A stretch of 64,000 nt of DNA from Luteimonas gilva. GTDB lineage: Bacteria > Pseudomonadota > Gammaproteobacteria > Xanthomonadales > Xanthomonadaceae. Below, in pieces: positions 60,685-64,000 of the stretch (its first letter is position 1; every line of letters starts with the position of its first letter). The notes under the pieces were generated by a model. It searched no databases. It was given only the letters and a program-made list of their open reading frames with translations, and was not told the origin of the DNA. The translations under genes and the position numbers were made by a program. The stretch spans positions 186,001-250,000 of the forward strand of contig NZ_SZUA01000003.1 in the NCBI RefSeq assembly GCF_005239095.1, in the 5' to 3' direction.

Positions 60685-61935
60685 TCAAGCCACCGCCGCA
60701 TGCGGTTCGCGCGCATCCGCCGCGCGGCGCGCCAGCACGCGGTCGATGCGCGCGAACACTTCGCGCAGCTGCGCCGGTTCCGGGAGCAGGGTGACGCGGA
60801 AATGGTTGCGGTAGGGCACGTTGAAGCTGGAGCCGGGCACGATCAGCACGTCCTCGTGCTCGAGCATCTCCAAAGCGAAGGCGTGGTCGTCGAAACCGGC
60901 CGCGGCCGCGCCGACCACGGACGGGAATCCGTACAGCGCGCCCTGCGGCGCGACCAACTGCAGATGCTCGCTGGCTGCGCAGCATTCGATCAGCGCGCGG
61001 CGCGCTTCGTACAAACGGCCGCCCGGCTCGCACAGCGGCGTGATCGTGTCCTGGCCGTGCAGCGCGGCCTCGATCGCGAACTGGCCCGGCACGTTGGCGC
61101 ACAGGCGCAGCGCGCCGAGCAGGTCCATCGCGTGGTGGTAGTCGCCGCTGGCCAGCGGATCGCCGGACAGCACCGCCCAGCCCACGCGCCAGCCGCAGGC
61201 GCGGTGCACTTTCGACAAGCCGCCGAACGACAGGCAGGGCAGGTCGCCGGCGAGCGGCGCGATCGGTTCGAATTGATGGCCGTCGTAAAGGATGCCGTCG
61301 TAGATCTCGTCGGCCATCAGCAGCAGCTTGTGCTTCTGCGCGATCGCCACGATCCGCTCCAGCAGCGACTTCGGATAATTGGCGCCGGTGGGATTGTTCG
61401 GATTGATCAGCACGATCGCGCGGGTGCGCGAGGACACCAGCGCTTCCATCTGGTCCGGGTCGGGCAGGAAGCCGTTGTCCGGATCGCAGCGGTAATAGAC
61501 CGGGCGGCCGTCGTTGAGGATGGTGGCCGCGCTCCACAGCGGATAGTCGGGCGAGGGCAGCAGCACTTCGTCGCCCGGATTGAGCAGGGCGCGCAAGGAG
61601 ATGTCGATCAGCTCGCTCACGCCGTTGCCGACGAACACGCGCTCGGGCGACGCGTTCGGCGTGCCGCGCGCCTTGTGGAAGGCGGCGATGGCTTCGCGCG
61701 CCTGCGGCAGGCCTTGCTGGTGGGTGTAGGGATCGGTGCCGGCGATGTGGTCGGCGATCGCCCGCTGCAGATGCTCCGGCGCGCGGAAACCGAACGCGCC
61801 GGGGTTGCCGATGTTGAGCTTGATCAGGGTCCGGCCCTGGGCCTCGAGCTCGCGGGCTCGCCGGGCCAGTTCGCCGCGGATTTCGTAGCGGACTTCGGAC
61901 AGGCGCTGGCGGGTGGGCAAGGAGGACGAGGACAT
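60685..61935 (-). CDS. alaA: Class I/II PLP-dependent aminotransferase (AlaA-like)
   Basis: A 416-residue aminotransferase. It shows IKLNIGNPGAFGFRAPEHL near the N-terminus, VFVGNGVSELIDISLRALL, INPNNPTGANY, and the PLP-lysine region FGGLSKVHRACGWRVGW. This pattern fits AlaA-type glutamate-pyruvate aminotransferases (alanine synthesis). A tail rich in Arg and Ala follows the fold. It is a single-gene unit. Confidence 0.88.
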   Translation of the reverse strand: MSSSSLPTRQRLSEVRYEIRGELARRARELEAQGRTLIKLNIGNPGAFGFRAPEHLQRAIADHIAGTDPYTHQQGLPQAREAIAAFHKARGTPNASPERVFVGNGVSELIDISLRALLNPGDEVLLPSPDYPLWSAATILNDGRPVYYRCDPDNGFLPDPDQMEALVSSRTRAIVLINPNNPTGANYPKSLLERIVAIAQKHKLLLMADEIYDGILYDGHQFEPIAPLAGDLPCLSFGGLSKVHRACGWRVGWAVLSGDPLASGDYHHAMDLLGALRLCANVPGQFAIEAALHGQDTITPLCEPGGRLYEARRALIECCAASEHLQLVAPQGALYGFPSVVGAAAAGFDDHAFALEMLEHEDVLIVPGSSFNVPYRNHFRVTLLPEPAQLREVFARIDRVLARRAADAREPHAAVA

Positions 61936-62030
61936 CGGCGGACGGAAAAAGGAGGGGTTGGCCAGACTAGCCGAAACCGCGCCTGCGTTCGACTCGCATA
62001 GAATCCGGCCATGCAGGCGAATTTCTTCCC

Positions 62031-63122
62031 ATGAACCCGCTGCGCGCGATCGGTTGGCCGTTCGAAGGCCCGCCGGACGATGCCGCCTGGCGCCAGGCCA
62101 TCGCGGCCCATCCTCAAGCGCGGCCGGCGCGGGTGGTCGAACAGCACCGGTCGGGTTACGCGGTCGCCGAGGGGTCGGGACAGGCCGTCAAGGTCGATTC
62201 CCTGCCCGAATGGCAGCGGCCGAAATTCCCGCCGGAACAGCGGCCCGCGGTCGGCGACTGGGTGCTGGTCGAAGGCTCGGCCATCGTCGCGCTGCTGCCG
62301 AGGCGCAGCGCGATCAAGCGCGGCGCCGCGGGCGAGCACTACAAGCAGCAGTTGATCGCCGCGAACGTCGACACCGCCTTCGTCGTTTGCGGCCTGGATG
62401 CGGATTTCAACCCGCGTCGGATCGAACGCTATCTGCTGCTGGTGCGCAGTGGCGGCAGCGAGCCGGTGGTGGTGCTGACCAAGATCGACCGCGCCATCGA
62501 AGCCGACGCCGGCGCGGTGGATGCGGCGATGGCTTCGCTGGTCGATCTGGCGGCGCAGGACGTGGCGATCCGCGCGATCAACGCCAAGGACCGCGACAGC
62601 GTGGCCGCGCTCGATCCCTGGCTGCAGCCGGGCCGCACCGTGGTGCTGGTCGGCTCGTCCGGCGCCGGCAAGTCGACCCTGACCAATACTTTGCTCGGCG
62701 CGGAGCGGATGAAGACCGGCGAGGTGCGCGAATCCGATTCGCGCGGCCGCCACACCACCACCTACCGTTCGCTGATCCCGTTGCCGTCGGGCGCTTGCCT
62801 GATCGACACGCCCGGCATGCGCGAACTCAAGCCGACCGGCGAAGAGGATTTGGCCGAAGGCGGCTTCGCCGACATCGAAGCTTTGGCCGAACAATGCAAG
62901 TTCCGCGATTGCCGGCACCAGAAAGAGCCGGGCTGCGCGGTGCGCGCCGCGCTCGAAGCCGGCAAGCTGGATCCGGACCGCTACGCCCATTATTTGAAGC
63001 TGCGCGACGAAGTCGCCGGCGCCGCCAACAAATTGGCTTCGCGATTGGCGCAGAAGGCGAATGCGAAAGTGCAGGGCAAGGCGCTGAACAAGCGCCTGGA
63101 CGATAAATATGGCAAGCATTGA
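62031..63122 (+). CDS. rsgA: Small-subunit ribosome-maturation GTPase RsgA
   Basis: A 363-residue circularly permuted GTPase. The order of motifs is G4 (LTKIDRA) before G1 (GSSGAGKST) and G3 (DTPGMREL), as expected. An OB-fold region (about 30-100) comes first. The C-terminal zinc finger is FADIEALAEQCKFRDCRHQK with a later GC. It checks the decoding centre of the maturing 30S subunit. Confidence 0.95.
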   Translation: MNPLRAIGWPFEGPPDDAAWRQAIAAHPQARPARVVEQHRSGYAVAEGSGQAVKVDSLPEWQRPKFPPEQRPAVGDWVLVEGSAIVALLPRRSAIKRGAAGEHYKQQLIAANVDTAFVVCGLDADFNPRRIERYLLLVRSGGSEPVVVLTKIDRAIEADAGAVDAAMASLVDLAAQDVAIRAINAKDRDSVAALDPWLQPGRTVVLVGSSGAGKSTLTNTLLGAERMKTGEVRESDSRGRHTTTYRSLIPLPSGACLIDTPGMRELKPTGEEDLAEGGFADIEALAEQCKFRDCRHQKEPGCAVRAALEAGKLDPDRYAHYLKLRDEVAGAANKLASRLAQKANAKVQGKALNKRLDDKYGKH

Positions 63123-63141
63123 TCGCGCCGAAGCGGATACT

Positions 63142-63229
63142 TTTGCGGGAGCGGCTTTAGCCGCGAGCTCTATTCCCAAAGCGCGGCGATCCGCAGAAAA
63201 AAGCTCGCGGCTAAAGCCGCTCCCACAAA
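63142..63229. repeat. Dispersed palindromic repeat (GGAGCGGCTTTAGCC variant)
   Basis: GGGAGCGGCTTTAGCCGCGA with matching right arm CGCGGCTAAAGCCGCTCCCA. It carries the same paired change as the copy at 48959. It lies between rsgA and the last gene, 17 bases before its start codon. Confidence 0.85.
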
Positions 63230-63245
63230 GGCCAGGCATGCGGGC

Positions 63246-64000
63246 ATGAGCGAGATCGCCCCCGACATCGCTCATCACGCCGCGCTCGACGCGCGCATGG
63301 TCGCGGCCGCGCGCGAATTGCGGCTGCTGCAGTTGGTGAGCTGGCCGGCGACGCTGCAGCAGCCGTTCCTGGAATCCTTCGCGCGCGGCAAGCCGGAATT
63401 GCCGAAAATCGAATACCCGAAACTGGATTTCTCGCACGCGCGGCGCGAGCTGGAGCGGGTCATCGCCGAAGCCGATCCCGACCATCCGCTCGGGCACTAC
63501 GTCGGCGAGTCCGCGCGCAGCTGGTCGATCGCCGCCGAACTGCTGGAATCGCTGGGCACGGCGCGCGTCACCGAGCATTCGGTGCGATTGTTCGGCCGCC
63601 CCGACGAGCCGCTGCCCGGCAACGGTCCGACCACGCGCGAGGCGGCGCGGCATTTCATCGCCATTGCCAACGAACTGGACCGCGAGCTGCTCGCCCCGTC
63701 CGAACAGGTGGCGATATCGGCGACCGCGCTGAAGCTGCAATTGCAATCCGATCTGGACGATTTCTTCGACCAGCGCGTGATCGAAGTCGTGCTCGATCCG
63801 GAATTGATCGCGAAAGCCGCGGCCGGCGCGACCCGCATCCGGCTGCGCGCCGGCGCGGCGTTCAGCGACTACGACCGGCACCAGCTCTTGCAGCACGAGG
63901 CTTTCGTGCATTCGCTGACCGCGCTCAACGGCCGCCAGCAGCCGGTGCTGCCCAGCCTGGCGCTGTCCTCGCCGCGCACCACCGCGACGCAAGAGGGTTT
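63246..64000 (+). CDS. DUF1704 / flavohemoglobin expression-modulating QEGLA-motif protein (partial)
   Basis: The first 251 codons of a gene that runs off the window. The start MSEIAPDIAHHAALDARMVA is followed by a helical domain. Then come the metal-ligand motif HEAFVH (HExxxH, in LQHEAFVHSLTALNG) and the TATQEG start of the QEGLA motif, right at the window edge. DUF1704 proteins include the human tyrosine carboxypeptidase MATCAP, so a zinc peptidase fold is likely. The frame is open to the last base. Confidence 0.88.
   Translation, partial: MSEIAPDIAHHAALDARMVAAARELRLLQLVSWPATLQQPFLESFARGKPELPKIEYPKLDFSHARRELERVIAEADPDHPLGHYVGESARSWSIAAELLESLGTARVTEHSVRLFGRPDEPLPGNGPTTREAARHFIAIANELDRELLAPSEQVAISATALKLQLQSDLDDFFDQRVIEVVLDPELIAKAAAGATRIRLRAGAAFSDYDRHQLLQHEAFVHSLTALNGRQQPVLPSLALSSPRTTATQEG

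Overview
The window is chromosomal DNA of high G+C content (most lines sampled by hand are about 62-68% G+C). It comes from a gammaproteobacterium of the Xanthomonadaceae, most likely Lysobacter or a close relative. The reasons are the Xanthomonas-type GlcNAc (nag) cluster, a VirD4 / XVIPCD effector pair typical of the bacteria-killing type IV secretion system of that family, many TonB-dependent receptor features, and dispersed palindromic repeats of the xanthomonad type (GTAGGAGCGGCTTCAGCCGC and relatives). I count 58 coding genes, two of them cut by the window ends, and no rRNA, tRNA or CRISPR array.

Layout. 1-543: the end of a MidA-like methyltransferase and a VanZ-like membrane protein. 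600-13072: a complete chitooligosaccharide/GlcNAc regulon. A beta-hexosaminidase, a TonB-dependent receptor and a sugar kinase lie on the minus strand; nagP, nagQ, nagB-II, nagA and nagX lie divergently on the plus strand. A LacI-type palindrome sits between the two arms. 13062-17457: a small hypothetical gene, then an interbacterial-competition cassette with virD4, two small secreted proteins (candidate immunity proteins) and a peptidoglycan-targeting effector with a C-terminal XVIPCD secretion domain. The middle of this cassette has much lower G+C than both flanks. 17871-28906: housekeeping and envelope genes (cca, slt, a TauE-like permease, an endonuclease/phosphatase-family protein, three DsbA-like oxidoreductases in a row, cytochrome c4, engB, a calcium-loop protein).

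29095-38877: glutathione and carbon metabolism (gshA, ppc), a TPR lipoprotein, and the formaldehyde-detoxification operon frmRAB with a clear operator palindrome. frmA and frmB act on the glutathione adduct, whose cofactor gshA supplies. A GFA-family protein at 46706 may be related. 39045-49862: a series of mostly single-gene units, including a Dph6-like ATP pyrophosphatase, DegV, a DsbA-fold isomerase, a pair of amidohydrolases (one without its metal-binding HxH), AMP nucleosidase and a glutaredoxin fused to a scaffold-like domain and a rhodanese. 49976-59113: an ECF sigma / FecR / TonB-receptor signalling unit followed by two secreted proteins of unknown function and two tandem paralogous anchored proteins, separated by strong RNA hairpins. 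59250-64000: a methyltransferase, an SGNH hydrolase, an AlaA-like aminotransferase, rsgA and the start of a DUF1704 (QEGLA, HExxxH) protein.

The parts most worth following up are the effector/immunity cassette at about 13480-17457, which looks like a recently exchanged toxin module, and the sigma/FecR/receptor/secreted-protein locus at 49976-57060. Several dispersed repeats sit in functionally sensitive places: in the frmR leader, between nagA and nagX, and supplying the apparent start codon of an amidohydrolase gene.
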